DNA of 64,000 nucleotides, from the NCBI GenBank assembly GCA_016178785.1, contig JACOSO010000085.1:1-64000 (forward strand). The letters run 5' to 3'. Under the pieces are notes generated by a model that searched no databases, was not told where the DNA came from, and worked only from the letters and a program-made list of their open reading frames with translations. The position numbers were made by a program, and so were the translations under genes. Numbering within the stretch: position 1 is the stretch's first letter; every line of letters begins with the position of its first letter. The stretch comes from Bacteroidota bacterium (GTDB taxonomy: Bacteria > Bacteroidota > Bacteroidia > Cytophagales > Cyclobacteriaceae). Below are positions 63,692-64,000 of this stretch, in pieces.

Positions 63692-64000
63692 CTATCCAAT
63701 CAATTTTTGTAAAGCAGTGTTCACCTGATTGAACGGAAAAACAGCAATGGCTCTATCCATCATTAGAGATATTTCCTTGAGGTTGAGATTGCCAATGCTT
63801 CCTTCGTGTGTGTGACTGATCTTTGTTGAATAGGTAAATTTTCCTTCTTCAATATCCTTCCCGATTTTTTTATAAGCATCGCGAAAGGGCATTCCCGACA
63901 AAACCAGTTTATTCACCTCCTCAACGCTGAATAAGTATTTGTATTTCTCATCGTCAAGGATGTTGTCTTTGATTTTAATGTTTGAGAGCATCAGCACTGC
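63692..64000 (-). CDS. argH: Argininosuccinate lyase, C-terminal part (window edge)
   Basis: Only the last ~103 residues are in the window; the N-terminus lies beyond the right edge. The C-terminal region contains NIKIKDNILDDEKYKYLFSVEEVNKLV followed by GMPFRDAYKKIG (about 25 residues apart in the family), which is characteristic of the argininosuccinate lyase/fumarase C-terminal domain. The enzyme releases arginine and fumarate. The stop lies five bases from the DUF2721 stop, convergent. Confidence 0.88.
   Translation of the reverse strand, partial: AVLMLSNIKIKDNILDDEKYKYLFSVEEVNKLVLSGMPFRDAYKKIGKDIEEGKFTYSTKISHTHEGSIGNLNLKEISLMMDRAIAVFPFNQVNTALQKLIG

Overview
The window is a gene-dense stretch of a Bacteroidota chromosome, most likely order Cytophagales. 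The evidence is the gldA-gldF-gldG gliding/secretion ABC transporter genes, a fused E1 alpha/beta 2-oxoacid dehydrogenase, large TamB/AsmA proteins, kdsB (Kdo-containing LPS), SiaB/SiaC-type regulators, weak ribosome binding sites, and promoters of the Bacteroidota form TTTG-N19..21-TAnnTTTG. I recognised no rRNA, tRNA, CRISPR array, prophage or insertion sequence. About 52 protein genes fill the window and no gene-free gap exceeds 300 bases; the largest, 2116-2399, holds two short repeat arrays.

Layout. 1-9 kb: 3' part of aspS, a secreted protein, topA, and the minus-strand operon gldA-gldF-gldG-DUF4340. 9-14.8 kb: a secreted thioredoxin-fold protein, a polyprenyl diphosphate synthase, an mscS-corA pair and small unknowns. 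14.8-22.7 kb: tamB and tsaD start on overlapping ATGs, followed by kdsB and an rRNA m5C methyltransferase. 22.7-28 kb: a MarR repressor divergent from an EmrA-EmrB-TolC type efflux operon with symmetric back-to-back promoters, then a MNT/HEPN (mntA-hepT) toxin-antitoxin pair. 28-41 kb: fumarylacetoacetase, a secreted unknown, gyrA, a TPR protein, an AsmA-like protein, alanine dehydrogenase and the fused E1 dehydrogenase. 41-45 kb: lipoproteins, a LuxE-like adenylating enzyme, a 38-residue lipoprotein gene with a consensus promoter, and an NtrC-like regulator lacking a DNA-binding domain. 46-55.7 kb: a long minus-strand signalling cluster. 55.7-64 kb: cytidine deaminase, saccharopine dehydrogenase, M16 peptidase, O-methyltransferase, LysM lytic transglycosylase, a single-domain receiver, an M48 protease, DUF2721 and the 3' end of argH.

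Two things stand out. First, the cluster cheR-cheB-GAF-siaA-siaB-siaC-ABCG (45977-55665) joins a Sia-type phosphatase/kinase/phosphoprotein partner switch to stand-alone CheR and CheB and to an ABCG-type transporter with a TerB-like N-terminus. No diguanylate cyclase (SiaD) and no CheA/CheW/MCP are present, so the output is probably something other than the known Sia pathway. Second, many intergenic gaps carry degenerate tandem repeats whose sequences differ (TATGGAC, ATTTTGA, GATTCTG, GTTTAAA, CCTTGAA and others) but nearly all keep a 7-base period. They resemble in principle the heptameric STRR repeats of filamentous cyanobacteria, and some run through stop codons.

All calls come from reading the sequence; family names rest on motifs and general knowledge, and no database search was run.
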